This document shows positions 25,084-33,953 of a stretch of 64,000 nucleotides of DNA, one piece after another. Numbering within the stretch: the stretch's first letter is position 1; every line of letters begins with the position of its first letter. The translations under genes were made by a program, and so were the position numbers. Origin of the DNA: Nodosilinea sp. PGN35. GTDB taxonomy: Bacteria > Cyanobacteriota > Cyanobacteriia > Phormidesmidales > Phormidesmidaceae. Location: the NCBI RefSeq assembly GCF_029109325.1, contig NZ_JAQKQJ010000019.1, forward strand, positions 62,001 through 126,000, written 5' to 3'. The notes below the pieces were generated by a model. That model saw only the letters and a list, made by a program, of their open reading frames with translations. It did not search any database and was not told the DNA's origin.

Positions 25084-25784
25084 CCAAAAAAAGCCTCTCC
25101 GACCTGCTGAAAGAAGAAGTAAATAAGGCTGATGTCTCAGATGCTGAGGCTACTGCCAAGGCTGGGGCTGAGGAGTCTGAGAAGGCTAAGCCCGCTGCTC
25201 CGAAGGCCGCAGCCAGCCGCCGCGCTTCCCGCTCTAGCTCTGCTCGGCGCACGGCCACCAGCCGCCAAGCGGCTAAGACCGAGACTAAGGCGACGGCTGC
25301 TGCCAAGGCAAAAACAGCGGCTCCGCCGGAGCCCGCAGCTGAGACGGCGGCTCCGGTGGTCGATTTTGCCCAGCGGGTCAGTGCCCTGGAGCAAGAGCTG
25401 GCCGCTGCCCAAAAAGACAAATCCCAGCTGGAAAAAACCGTTGCCGGTCTGCAAAAAGATTTAGAAACCCAGCAGGGGCGGCTGTTTGAGCTTAAGGACA
25501 GCCTTGCTCAGGCGGAAGCGGCGGCCCAGGCCCAGGCCGAGGCGCTGGCCAAGTCCCAGGCGGAGCTAGCCGAGGCCAAACAGACTATTTTGAAGCTGGC
25601 GGAGGCTCCGGCCCCTGCTGCCGCTGCCACTTCCCGCCGCATCTCTGGAGTAGACATTACGCCCCGCCGCCCGGTGGAGACTCAGGCGCGGCCCACCTAC
25701 CACCGGGGCGTGCCTGAGTACGCTATTCAAAAAGGGCAGCCTAACCCAATGCTGACCGATGCCGACATTGGCTGGGTCGATTGA
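25080..25784 (+). CDS. Basic, disordered/coiled-coil ParA partner (McdB-like candidate)
   Basis: The 234-residue protein is unlike any enzyme family I know. Order of parts: a short N-terminal amphipathic KKSLSDLLKEEVNK, a Lys/Arg/Ala/Ser-rich disordered region (about 20-95), a coiled coil (about 98-180, with Ala/Gln/Glu heptads), an Ala-Pro linker, and a conserved-looking tail YAIQKGQPNPMLTDADIGWV. The tryptophan third from the end recalls the C-terminal Trp reported for McdB proteins. Overlap with the ParA gene points to a partner role; cargo unknown. Confidence 0.75.
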   Translation: MTKKSLSDLLKEEVNKADVSDAEATAKAGAEESEKAKPAAPKAAASRRASRSSSARRTATSRQAAKTETKATAAAKAKTAAPPEPAAETAAPVVDFAQRVSALEQELAAAQKDKSQLEKTVAGLQKDLETQQGRLFELKDSLAQAEAAAQAQAEALAKSQAELAEAKQTILKLAEAPAPAAAATSRRISGVDITPRRPVETQARPTYHRGVPEYAIQKGQPNPMLTDADIGWVD

Positions 25785-25790
25785 GGTGGC

Positions 25791-26006
25791 TCAGGGGGTG
25801 TAGTCGAACAGAGCGTCAAGGTAGATGCGGTTGACGTCGCGCTGGCATTTGGTGTTCTGCATTAAAAATAGCGAGAGGGCCGCGCAAAAGACGCGGTGCT
25901 GACTCCAGGCTGAGTTTTTCTCTAGGTAGAGCTGGAGTGCGTTGTAGAGATCCTCTGGCACTTCGGCCATCAGGCTCACCTTGGGGGCGGTTGTGTTGAG
26001 GGGCAT
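25791..26006 (-). CDS. DUF2811 family protein
   Basis: The 71-residue protein carries the cyanobacterial DUF2811 pattern: PKVSLMAEVPEDLYNALQLY followed by WSQHRVFCAALSLFLMQN. It is soluble and ribbon-helix-helix-like in appearance, but no function is known. It converges on the coiled-coil gene with six bases between the stops. Confidence 0.82.
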   Translation of the reverse strand: MPLNTTAPKVSLMAEVPEDLYNALQLYLEKNSAWSQHRVFCAALSLFLMQNTKCQRDVNRIYLDALFDYTP

Positions 26007-26069
26007 AGGTCACTGCCTTGGTAAGGGAATAGGATACTGACGCGATCGCACAAAAACGCACCCCAGCTG

Positions 26070-26335
26070 ACGGGCGATGACACCCGTGCGAGGAGAGCCT
26101 GGGGCTACCCACAGCGGTCGGGCGGGAGCAGCTCGACGCCCGCCGACCCAGAGATTTGTTTGGTAAAAGAACAGGGGAACTCGTCTGGGCAGTGATTTGC
26201 CCAGGGCAATACCGAGGCCCTCAATGCCGAGAACAATTCAGGGGTGAACCGTCTGGGCTGGAAAGCGAGGTGCTCGGCAGTGCCAGTCGCATTATTCTGC
26301 CGAACTCCCTGGGTACTGTCAATCTTGTCTTATGG
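26070..26335 (+). ncRNA. Candidate structured RNA (HEARO/omega-RNA-like?)
   Basis: No credible protein is encoded, yet the region folds well by eye: ACGGG/CCCGT (about 26078-26096), a long GGTCGG..CCGACC stem with one bulge (about 26117-26149), CTGGGCA/TGCCCAG (about 26188-26209), and CTCGGCA/TGCCGA enclosing a loop (about 26273-26302). Unpaired A-rich loop motifs such as GAGAACAA, GGTGAACCGT and GGAAAGCGAG look conserved in type. The sequence resembles, from memory, HEARO RNAs (guide RNAs of IsrB/IscB), including an ATGA at its 5' side; no IsrB/IscB gene is nearby. Strand and ends are approximate. Confidence 0.4.
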
Positions 26336-26453
26336 GCGGGTTTGAGCTAGCGGCGGTGGCTCACCTACGGCAGAATCGCGATTCTGGCGATCCCCGGGGG
26401 GCGGAGGGGGGGACGGACTGGCAGCTATGACGGCGCTCGGTTTTAAGCTGGAG

Positions 26454-26548
26454 TTTTCCCCAGGGCGGCCCCAGCCCTTGCCAGGGCGTAGAAAGCTGTG
26501 GAAAACCTGGGGAAAAGTTGGCTTTGCCTGGGGAAAGCCTGGGGAAAA
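26454..26548. other. Phased array of DnaA-box-like sites
   Basis: Five 9-mers related to the cyanobacterial DnaA box TTTTCCACA: TTTTCCCCA at 26454, then in opposite orientation TGTGGAAAA at 26497, TGGGGAAAA at 26508, TGGGGAAAG at 26529 and TGGGGAAAA at 26540. The last four start 11, 21 and 11 bases apart, i.e. on one face of the helix. An AT-rich stretch follows (about 26556-26575). The array could bind DnaA; no replication gene is adjacent. Confidence 0.55.
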
Positions 26549-26669
26549 GCCTGGCATATTGTTTTGTTTTATAACGTCTTGCCGGAGCAGCCATTGACAA
26601 CCGTCGGGGGCGCTGCTCTAGCCCACGGCGGGCGGGTTGGGGCGATCGCGCCCAATTTAACCTTTTGTA

Positions 26670-27212
26670 TCAGTCTTTTGTACCTGCGGCGTGTGCGCCG
26701 TCGCGGGCCAGGGGTGAGGGAGCTAGGGGGGGCCAGCGCACATCCCACAGGGCCCAGCTGGCGGTTCCCAGCAGCAGCGCAATCACCAGGGTGCGCCAGG
26801 GTATGCGGCCCGTGGCGCTAGACCAGCTGAGGCGAGGGCTGCCCTCACCGGCTACGAACTGGCGCAGCTGCTCTCGGATGGCCGCTGCCGAGAGGGGGGT
26901 GCGCACCTCTGGCAGGGTGACCTGGTGTGCAGCGCCCCGCAGGGTGATGCGGTGACAAAAGCGCACGCCGCCGCGAGGGGTGTTGTCGCACAGCTCTGAG
27001 GTCAGAGTGATGTCGCCGAGCAAAAAGCTCTGGCTGGGCAGCCAGGCCCAGGGGGGCGGCAGCGTGGCCCGACAGTAAACTTGGTTGGGGGCGAGGCGAT
27101 CGCACACCACCGTTTTGGGGCTGGGGCGGCTGACCCCCCACAGCCCCAGCAGTGCCACGCCGATGAGCACTACTACCGGCACCCGCCGCAGTCGCAATCG
27201 CCAGCTATCCAT
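26670..27212 (-). CDS. Hypothetical membrane protein, two helices
   Basis: The 180-residue product has an N-terminal helix (VPVVVLIGVALLGLWGV, about 11-27), an extracytoplasmic-looking domain with four cysteines (VVCDRLAPNQVYCRA, SELCDNT, VRFCHRI) that could form disulfides, and a second helix (TLVIALLLGTASWALW, about 141-156). I do not recognise the family. It stands alone between intergenic regions. Confidence 0.65.
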   Translation of the reverse strand: MDSWRLRLRRVPVVVLIGVALLGLWGVSRPSPKTVVCDRLAPNQVYCRATLPPPWAWLPSQSFLLGDITLTSELCDNTPRGGVRFCHRITLRGAAHQVTLPEVRTPLSAAAIREQLRQFVAGEGSPRLSWSSATGRIPWRTLVIALLLGTASWALWDVRWPPLAPSPLARDGAHAAGTKD

Positions 27213-27401
27213 GGCGGTTTTTCCTCGCTATAGCCATTGCCGGCACCGTTAGGTCGTGCCCTGCCCTCCATCCTGCCACAGGGTCAGCCCCTGGCCCCTT
27301 GCGCTCCCGGACAGATTAGGGCATGCTCGGCCATGGGCTGGCTACAGTGCTGGGCTGAGCTGGCTGCCCCATTCCTCTAGCGCACCTTCTTATTTTGTTC
27401 T

Positions 27402-28085
27402 ATGGGCCAACACATTGTGATTACTGGCGTCAGTCAGGGGCTGGGTCGGGCCATGGTCGATGGCTTTATTGCGGCGGGTCACCGGGTGTCGGGCTGTGCT
27501 CGCCGCCCGGAGGCGATCGCCGCCCTGGCAGCCCAGTACCCAGAACCCCATCAGTTCACCACGGTTGATATCCGCGACGATGCAGCGGTGGCGGCCTGGG
27601 CTGAGGGGGCGATCGCCGCCAACGGTCTGCCCGACCTGGTGATCAACAATGCTGGCCTGGTCAACCATCCTGCCCCGCTGTGGAGCGTGCCCGCCGCTGA
27701 GGTTGACGCCGTGATTGCGGTCAACCTCAACGGCACCGTCAACGTAATTCGCCACTTTGCGCCGCCCATGGTCGAGGCGCGATCGGGTATTTTTGTCAAT
27801 TTCAGCTCGGGCTGGGGGCGCTCGACCTCACCGGAGTTTGCCCCCTACTGTGCCACCAAATGGGGGGTGGAAGGGCTGACCCAGGCCTTCTCCCAGGAGC
27901 TACCCGCCGGTATGGCGGCGGTGGCCCTCAACCCCGGCATCATCCACACCGCCATGCTTGAAACCTGCTACGGCGACGATGCCGCAGCCTATACCCCCAT
28001 CTCAGCCTGGGGAAAGGCCGCAGTGCCGTATATTCTCAGCCTTCGACCCGCAGACAATGGACGGGCGTTGACCGTGCCAGTCTAA
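27402..28085 (+). CDS. SDR-family oxidoreductase
   Basis: The 227-residue protein is a classical short-chain dehydrogenase/reductase. The cofactor motif TGVSQGLGRAM (TGxxxGxG, residues 8-15), NNAG, the catalytic serine in FVNFSSGWG and Y149/K153 in YCATKWG are present. Arg after the second strand (CARRPEAI) suggests NADP(H) preference. Substrate unknown. It stands alone. Confidence 0.9.
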   Translation: MGQHIVITGVSQGLGRAMVDGFIAAGHRVSGCARRPEAIAALAAQYPEPHQFTTVDIRDDAAVAAWAEGAIAANGLPDLVINNAGLVNHPAPLWSVPAAEVDAVIAVNLNGTVNVIRHFAPPMVEARSGIFVNFSSGWGRSTSPEFAPYCATKWGVEGLTQAFSQELPAGMAAVALNPGIIHTAMLETCYGDDAAAYTPISAWGKAAVPYILSLRPADNGRALTVPV

Positions 28086-28133
28086 AGCCCGCCGGGCAGA
28101 CATCGCCATCGCCAAAGGGGGTAGAAGCTTTAG

Positions 28134-28157
28134 AAACGTTTGAACGTTCAAACGTTT
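28134..28157. repeat. 24-bp perfect palindrome (AACGTT family)
   Basis: The left 12 bases AAACGTTTGAAC are followed by their exact reverse complement. The unit shares GAACGTT words with the tandem repeats at 42606-42700 and 47462-47510. It lies 48 bp after the SDR stop. No T-run follows, so it is listed as a repeat. Confidence 0.7.
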
Positions 28158-28558
28158 TGAGGAAAACTGTCCTAACCAGACTGGCTACAGCTATATTTTC
28201 AGGTCTTATGCCCTTGGATGGATGGGCAAGCCCTGTGGCAGAGGATAGATTTGTCCAGACTACCGTTTCTGTGCTCTGTGTCCGTAATTAGCGCTGCCCG
28301 TAGCGCTGCAGAAGCCCATGACTTAACTGACGCACCCAGGGCGCAAATACGACAGCGTTTGAACCTTTAGCGTTTAACCCTTTACGGTTAAAGTTGGCGG
28401 CAGCGTCAGGGTTTTATGGCCCGGCAGCAACTGCTGGCAGCCTGGGTGAGCAATGCCTTTTTCCACGGCTGTGGGCTGGGGAACCCTTGCTATAGTCGAT
28501 GGGTGAGGCCGATGAGAATTGGCCCGCTACACACTTTTCCGCATGAACTGAAGATCCT
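28158..28558. other. Intergenic region before the hybrid kinase
   Basis: About 400 bp without a supported gene. It contains a short duplicated word GTAGCGCTGC/AGCGCTGC near 28290-28312 and an imperfect palindromic run (TTTAGCGTTTAACCCTTTAC, about 28367-28390). The kinase promoter is presumably here, but I cannot place it. Confidence 0.4.
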
Positions 28559-31500
28559 ATGGCTGAGCCTATTGATTTCTCGCCCTCGTCGAGCCCTCCT
28601 GACTCTCAAGATCGCGCTCAGGGAAGCCACAGGGCCAGCAGTCCGGACGCAGCCAGCGGAGATCATCGTTCAGCCCAGCCGCCCAATCTAAGTCTGGAAA
28701 CTCAGGCGCTGCAAATCTTGGACAGTAGCGATGACTGCATCGCGGTGCTGGACTTAGACGGGCGCATTCTGTTTGTGAACCGGGGCGGGCAGGGGCTATG
28801 GGGTGTTGAAGAGACTGTGCCCGTCCTCAACAGCTGCTGGGTAAACTTTTGGCAGCCGGCGGAGCAGCCAGCGGCCAGGGACGCGATCGCCCGTGCCGCC
28901 GCAGGCGAAGTGTGTTCTCTGGAGGGCTACCGTCCCACTCCCAGGGGTGAACCCAGGTGGTGGGATAACAAACTTAGCCCCCTGCGCGGCGCAGACGGCC
29001 AGGTCGAGCGGCTGCTGTGCATCGCCCGCGACATCACCGCCCACAGGCAGATTCAAGATATTGGTAAACAGGCCGAGGAAAAATTACGGGAATCTGAAGG
29101 TCGGTATCAAGCCATTGTCAACCAGGCCGTGACCGGTGTTGCCTGCACCGATCTTGAGGGCAGGCTGATGCTGGTCAATCAAAAGTACTGCGACATCACC
29201 GGCTACTCAGCCGCCGAGCTGAAGCAGCGACGCATGCAGGATATCACCCATCCTGACGACCTGCCCCGCAACATCGAACTGTTTGTGCGAATGGTGACGG
29301 AGGGCACCCCGTTTGAGATTGAGAAACGCTACATCCGCAAGGATGGCTCGATTGTCTGGGTCAACAACAGTGTGTATGTGATCTGCGATCGCAACGGTCA
29401 GCCGCAGTCGGTGGTTGCGATCGCCCTGGACATCACCGAACGCAAGCGCCGCGAAGCCCATGCGGCCTTTCTCGCTGAGATTGGCGAAGACTTCTCCCAT
29501 TTTTCAACCGCCAATGAAATTATGCAAACGGTTGGCGCAAAGATGGGGGCCTATTTGCAGATTACCACCTGCAACTTCACCGATGTCGATGAAGCCCACG
29601 ATCGCGTGACCGTCCACCACGGCTGGAGCAGCCCAGAGGTGCCCAGCACCGTAGGGACGTTTTGCATATCTCAATACTTAAGCAAAGAGTTTGAGCGGGC
29701 CAGCCGGGCTGGAGAGACCGTGGTAGTGGGCAACACACAAACCGATCCGCGCACCGATGCCGCAGGCTATGCAGCCCTCCATATGTACTCCTTCGTCTCC
29801 GTTCCGTTTCACCGCAACGGCGAGTGGACCCACTACATCGCCGTCTGTGACTCGCAGCCCCGCGACTGGCGCGATGATGAAATCGAACTGATTGAAGAGA
29901 TCTCCAACCGCATCTTCCCCCGGCTAGAACGGGCCCGTACCGAAGCCGCCCTGCGTCAGAGTGAGGAGCGGTTTCGCACCGTCACCGCTACGGTGCCCCA
30001 GCTAATTTGGACGGCAACACCCGATGGTTATGTAAACTACATGAGCGACCAGTGGGCAGACTACGTCGGGCTAGCGCCAGAGCAACTCCACGGCTGGAGT
30101 TGGCAACAGGTCACCCACCCAGAAGACCTGCCAAACACCGTCCGCGACTGGCGGCACTGCATTCAATCGGGCGAGCCAGTAGATATTAAACATCGATTTC
30201 GCCATCGCACCGGGGAGTGGCGCTGGCAGCTGGTGCGCGGCATTCCGATCAAAGATGCCGCTGGAAACGTCAAACAGTGGGTTGGCACCTGCACCGATAT
30301 TCAAAAAGAAGTCGATATCAAAGAAGCCTTGCGCGAGTCAGAGGCCAAGTATCGATCGCTGTTTGATTCTATCGACGAAGGCTTTTGCATTATTGAAGTG
30401 TTGTTTGATACCGCCGGAAATGCCTTTGACTACCGCTTTTTAGAGGCTAACGCAGCATTTGAGAAACAGACGGGGCTGGTGGACGTGGTCGGCAAAACCA
30501 TGCGCGAATTCGCCCCGCAGCACGAGCCGTACTGGTTTGAATTTTACGGCAGAATTGCGCTCACGGGGGTACCCGAGCGGTTTGAAAACACGGCCCAGGA
30601 ACTGGGGCGGTTTTACGATGTTTATGCCTTTCGCATGGGTGAGCCCCAGGAGCGCAAGGTGGCCGTTCTCTTCAACGACATCAGCGAGCGCAAGCGCGTC
30701 GAAGACGATCGCAAACGGGCAGAACAGGATCTGCGGGAAAGCGAGGAGTGGGCGCGCTTAGCAATTCAGGTTGCCAAACTGGGCGGCTGGCGGCTGCATC
30801 TAGATACCAGCCTGGTTGAGATGGACGAGCGGATGCGGGAAATTTGGGGAGAACCAGAGGATGTGGTGATGGTGCCGCTGCCGCAGGTTTTGGAGCGGAT
30901 GCACCCGGAGGATCGCGAACGGGTTGCGGCTGAGGTGAATGCGGCGATCGATCCTCAATCCACCGGCACCTATGAGACTGAGTACCGCATTGTGTGGAAC
31001 GATGGCACCGAGCGGTGGGTGCTCGCCAAAGGCCAGGCCCAGTTTGAGGGGGGAGGAGAGTTTCGCCGCACGGTGGATTTTTTTGGCACACTGCTGGATA
31101 TTACCGATCGCAAACAGGCAGAAGTCGAGCGAGAGCAGCTGCTACAACGGGAGCAAGCGGCCCGAGAAGAGGCCGAACAGGCTAACCGCATTAAAGACGA
31201 ATTTTTGGCGGTGCTATCCCATGAACTCAGGTCGCCCCTCAATCCCATTCTCGGCTGGTCTTCACTGTTGCTGAGCGGCAAGCTCGATACCGCTAAAACA
31301 GCCCACGCCCTGACAACCATTCAGCGCAACGCCAGGCTTCAGTCAGAGCTGATTGAAGACCTGCTGGATGTATCGCGAATTTTGCGCGGCAAGCTAAACC
31401 TCAACGTCGGGCCGGTCAACCTGGCCAACAAGATTCGAGGCGCGATGGAAACAGTACAGCTGGCAGCAGAAGCCAAAGCGATCGATTTGCGATTTACGAG

Positions 31501-32362
31501 TTTAGATTTCGGCCTGGAGAACCAGGACACACTATCCTCCGGCGCAGCGGCCCACGGCGCTGTCCAAAAGCAAACCTGTATGGTTTGGGGAGATTCCACC
31601 CGATTGCAGCAGGTGGTCTGGAATTTGCTCTCCAATGCCGTAAAATTCACCCCCGAGGGGGGGCGGGTCGATATCTACCTCGAACGGGTTGACGCCTGTG
31701 CTCAGGTCACGGTCAGCGATACAGGTCAGGGCATCAAACCCGATTTTTTGCCCTATATGTTTGACTACTTCCGCCAGGCCGATGGCACCACTACCCGAAA
31801 GTTTGGCGGCCTGGGATTAGGTCTGGCGATTGTGCGGCATCTGGTTGAACTGCATGGCGGCACCGTTAGGGCCGACAGCTTAGGCGAGGGGCAGGGCGCA
31901 ACCTTTACCATTCGCCTTCCCCTCTTGCAGGCTCCCCTACAGGTAAACCAGAATCAGCGATCGCCCCAGCAGGCCCTCGATCTGAGCGGCATTAAAATTT
32001 TGGTGGTGGACGACGAACCCGACACCCGAGACCTAGTGGCCTTTGTGCTCGAACAGCAGGGGGCACAGGTGGTAGCCGCCGCCTCTGCCCGCGAGGCACT
32101 GCTGGCTTTGCCTCAGGCCCAGCCCGATGTGCTGCTGAGCGATATCGGTATGCCAGAGATGGACGGATACATGCTAATCCGGCAGGTAAGAGCGTTAGCC
32201 CCCCCAGAGGGGGGGCAGATTCCGGCGATCGCCCTCACCGCCTACGCGGGCGACACCAATCAACAGCAGGTGGTTGCCGCCGGCTTCCAAAAGCACATCT
32301 CAAAACCCATTGATCCTAAGGTGCTGGTGCATGCGATCGCCCAGCTCATTCACTCTCGCTAG
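28559..32362 (+). CDS. Multi-PAS/GAF hybrid histidine kinase with C-terminal receiver
   Basis: This 1267-residue sensor has, in order: PAS (about 48-165), PAS/PAC (178-300, RKDGSIVWVNNSVYVICDRN), GAF (315-465), PAS/PAC (467-590), PAS (595-715), PAS/PAC (735-860), HisKA with H888 in FLAVLSHELRSPLNPILGW, HATPase (about 985-1125; N box LLSNAVKFTPEGG, G boxes SDTGQGI and GGLGLGLAI) and a receiver with D1195 in DVLLSDIGMPEMDGY. No membrane segment is seen, so it is likely cytosolic. The internal receiver suggests phosphorelay output to a separate protein; none is adjacent. Ligands unknown. Confidence 0.95.
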   Translation: MAEPIDFSPSSSPPDSQDRAQGSHRASSPDAASGDHRSAQPPNLSLETQALQILDSSDDCIAVLDLDGRILFVNRGGQGLWGVEETVPVLNSCWVNFWQPAEQPAARDAIARAAAGEVCSLEGYRPTPRGEPRWWDNKLSPLRGADGQVERLLCIARDITAHRQIQDIGKQAEEKLRESEGRYQAIVNQAVTGVACTDLEGRLMLVNQKYCDITGYSAAELKQRRMQDITHPDDLPRNIELFVRMVTEGTPFEIEKRYIRKDGSIVWVNNSVYVICDRNGQPQSVVAIALDITERKRREAHAAFLAEIGEDFSHFSTANEIMQTVGAKMGAYLQITTCNFTDVDEAHDRVTVHHGWSSPEVPSTVGTFCISQYLSKEFERASRAGETVVVGNTQTDPRTDAAGYAALHMYSFVSVPFHRNGEWTHYIAVCDSQPRDWRDDEIELIEEISNRIFPRLERARTEAALRQSEERFRTVTATVPQLIWTATPDGYVNYMSDQWADYVGLAPEQLHGWSWQQVTHPEDLPNTVRDWRHCIQSGEPVDIKHRFRHRTGEWRWQLVRGIPIKDAAGNVKQWVGTCTDIQKEVDIKEALRESEAKYRSLFDSIDEGFCIIEVLFDTAGNAFDYRFLEANAAFEKQTGLVDVVGKTMREFAPQHEPYWFEFYGRIALTGVPERFENTAQELGRFYDVYAFRMGEPQERKVAVLFNDISERKRVEDDRKRAEQDLRESEEWARLAIQVAKLGGWRLHLDTSLVEMDERMREIWGEPEDVVMVPLPQVLERMHPEDRERVAAEVNAAIDPQSTGTYETEYRIVWNDGTERWVLAKGQAQFEGGGEFRRTVDFFGTLLDITDRKQAEVEREQLLQREQAAREEAEQANRIKDEFLAVLSHELRSPLNPILGWSSLLLSGKLDTAKTAHALTTIQRNARLQSELIEDLLDVSRILRGKLNLNVGPVNLANKIRGAMETVQLAAEAKAIDLRFTSLDFGLENQDTLSSGAAAHGAVQKQTCMVWGDSTRLQQVVWNLLSNAVKFTPEGGRVDIYLERVDACAQVTVSDTGQGIKPDFLPYMFDYFRQADGTTTRKFGGLGLGLAIVRHLVELHGGTVRADSLGEGQGATFTIRLPLLQAPLQVNQNQRSPQQALDLSGIKILVVDDEPDTRDLVAFVLEQQGAQVVAAASAREALLALPQAQPDVLLSDIGMPEMDGYMLIRQVRALAPPEGGQIPAIALTAYAGDTNQQQVVAAGFQKHISKPIDPKVLVHAIAQLIHSR

Positions 32363-32395
32363 GGTTGACCAGCCAAAACGATATCGATCAGGCGC

Positions 32396-32881
32396 TCAGC
32401 AGGGCTGCTCTGCCGATTCACAGGCTCCAATGCTCACCCAACTGGTTGAACCATCGGCCCAGTGTTCTTTCTTCCAGATGGGGGCGTTGTGCTTGAGGGT
32501 GTCGATCGCATACTGACAGGCCGCAAACGCCTCGGCCCGGTGGGGGCAGCCCACCGCCACCAGCACGCTGATGTCGCCCACGGCCAGCTTGCCCGTGCGG
32601 TGGTGAATGACGACGCGGGTAGCCTCCGTCCAAGTAGCGCGGATCTGAGCGGCGATCTGCTTAAACACCTCCAGGGCCATCGGTTCGTAGGCCTGGTACT
32701 CCAGGGCGACCACGGCTTTGCCCTCGCTGTGGTTGCGTACCATACCGCTCATTACCACCACGGCCCCGTTGGCGGGGGCATCGGCGAGGGTGTAGACCTC
32801 ATCTAGGGAAAGGGGGGCAAAGGTTACCCGCAGGCTATCGGCGGTGGAGCCTACCACAGGCCCGGGCGTAGCAAGCTGCAT
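32396..32881 (-). CDS. moaE: Molybdopterin synthase catalytic subunit
   Basis: MoaE transfers sulfur from MoaD thiocarboxylate to precursor Z, making molybdopterin. The 161-residue protein shows VVVMSGMVRNHSEGKAVVAL, the strand IHHRTGKLAVGDISVLVAV, HRAEAFAACQYAIDTLK and the C-terminal PIWKKEHWADG with active lysines. No other moa gene is adjacent. Confidence 0.95.
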   Translation of the reverse strand: MQLATPGPVVGSTADSLRVTFAPLSLDEVYTLADAPANGAVVVMSGMVRNHSEGKAVVALEYQAYEPMALEVFKQIAAQIRATWTEATRVVIHHRTGKLAVGDISVLVAVGCPHRAEAFAACQYAIDTLKHNAPIWKKEHWADGSTSWVSIGACESAEQPC

Positions 32882-33103
32882 AAAGAACTCATAAAAAACG
32901 ACAGAGGTGGCACCGGCTTAACAAAAATTCGTCTACTGTGATGAACGGTTATGCCGTACAGAACCCATCCGACGGCAGAGGCGTCGAGCGGGGTGGCCCA
33001 AGGGCAGAGCCCGTCTGGTATTGGGGCCAACATCGTCCGCTGCCGGTGCCTTGCATTATAGGGTGGGTGACCCTGTTCCTGAAGTCTAAGCCGGAGGTAT
33101 ACC

Positions 33104-33856
33104 GTGGTTGATCTATCGGCCTGCCAAATCACATCGGCGGGTGACTTCACGCGATCGCTCTGGCGATTGCTCAGTCTGCTCCTCCATCCGCACCTGGTGC
33201 TACCGGTGCTGGCGGTGACGATCGTTGCCCCCTGGATTGTGCGCCCCCGCCGCTGGAAGCGCCGCATCAGTCTGGCCGGGGTGCTGCTGGTGCTGCTCTA
33301 CAGTCTCGGCCTGTCTCCCCTGGGCACTCAGCTAGGCGGTAAAGGTCTGGCGCTGCTGATTCCCCAGGATAGCGGCCAGCCCGCTGACGCCATTGTGGTG
33401 CTGGGCCGCGGGCGAGACTTTCGCCCCAGCCGGGTGCAGGTGGCCGCCGAACTGTGGCGGCAGCAGCGGGCACCCCTGATCTTTGCCAGCGGACGCGGCG
33501 ATGCCACAGAAATCGGCCAAATGCTGGAAGCCGTCGGAGTACCCACCGCCGCCATCGACGGTGAACCCTGCTCGGGCACCACTAACGAAAACGCCCTGTT
33601 TACCGCCGCGCTGCTGCAACCCCAGGGCATCAGGCGGTTAATTTTGGTCACCGACCCGCCCCACATGGCGCGATCGCTGCTCACCTTCCGCAGCCTGGGG
33701 TTTGAGGTCAACCCCCACCCCAGCCCGGTGCCCAACGGCCTGGGCGACCGCAGCCAGCGGTTTTTGGTGCTGCGCGAGTGGGCCGGGCTGATCGGCTACG
33801 GCATGATGGGCCGATATTTTGCCCGGGCAACGGGGGAGGTGGGGTTTGGGGCGTAG
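33104..33856 (+). CDS. YdcF/SanA-like DUF218 membrane protein
   Basis: The 250-residue protein begins with hydrophobic segments (about 22-43 and 55-70), then a DUF218 domain (about 90-235): ADAIVVLGRGRDF, RVQVAAELWRQQRAPLIFAS, the Asn/Thr/Glu-rich GTTNENALFTAALL and the His-containing LVTDPPHMARSLLTF. Family members affect envelope integrity or polysaccharide metabolism. GTG start with GGAGG about 8 bases upstream. Confidence 0.88.
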   Translation: MVDLSACQITSAGDFTRSLWRLLSLLLHPHLVLPVLAVTIVAPWIVRPRRWKRRISLAGVLLVLLYSLGLSPLGTQLGGKGLALLIPQDSGQPADAIVVLGRGRDFRPSRVQVAAELWRQQRAPLIFASGRGDATEIGQMLEAVGVPTAAIDGEPCSGTTNENALFTAALLQPQGIRRLILVTDPPHMARSLLTFRSLGFEVNPHPSPVPNGLGDRSQRFLVLREWAGLIGYGMMGRYFARATGEVGFGA

Positions 33857-33884
33857 GGGAGTGGTGGGGTGGTGGAAGTTTCGA

Positions 33885-33945
33885 AGTTTGAGTTTTGAAT
33901 TTTAAGTTTTGAATTGGCGGCATTAACTCAAAACTCAAAACTTTC
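33885..33945. repeat. AT-rich TTTTGAA/CTCAAAA inverted repeat cluster
   Basis: Words AGTTTGAGTTTTGAATTTT, AGTTTTGAATT and, inverted, CTCAAAACTCAAAACTT form imperfect palindromes between two convergent genes. The style resembles the AT-rich repeats at 21176 and 21727 but the word differs. It could fold in RNA from either strand. Confidence 0.6.
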
Positions 33946-33953
33946 TCCTTTAC

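Noticed and set aside
24442..25784. Plasmid partition locus
   Set aside because: ParA is present but the second gene is not ParB-like, and the surroundings are ordinary chromosomal genes.
26070..26335. RNase P RNA, tmRNA or SRP RNA
   Set aside because: The diagnostic sequences I know for these (tmRNA 3' CCA end and tag frame, SRP GGAAG..GGAGCAGCC loop context, RNase P core blocks) do not line up, although GGGAGCAGC occurs once.
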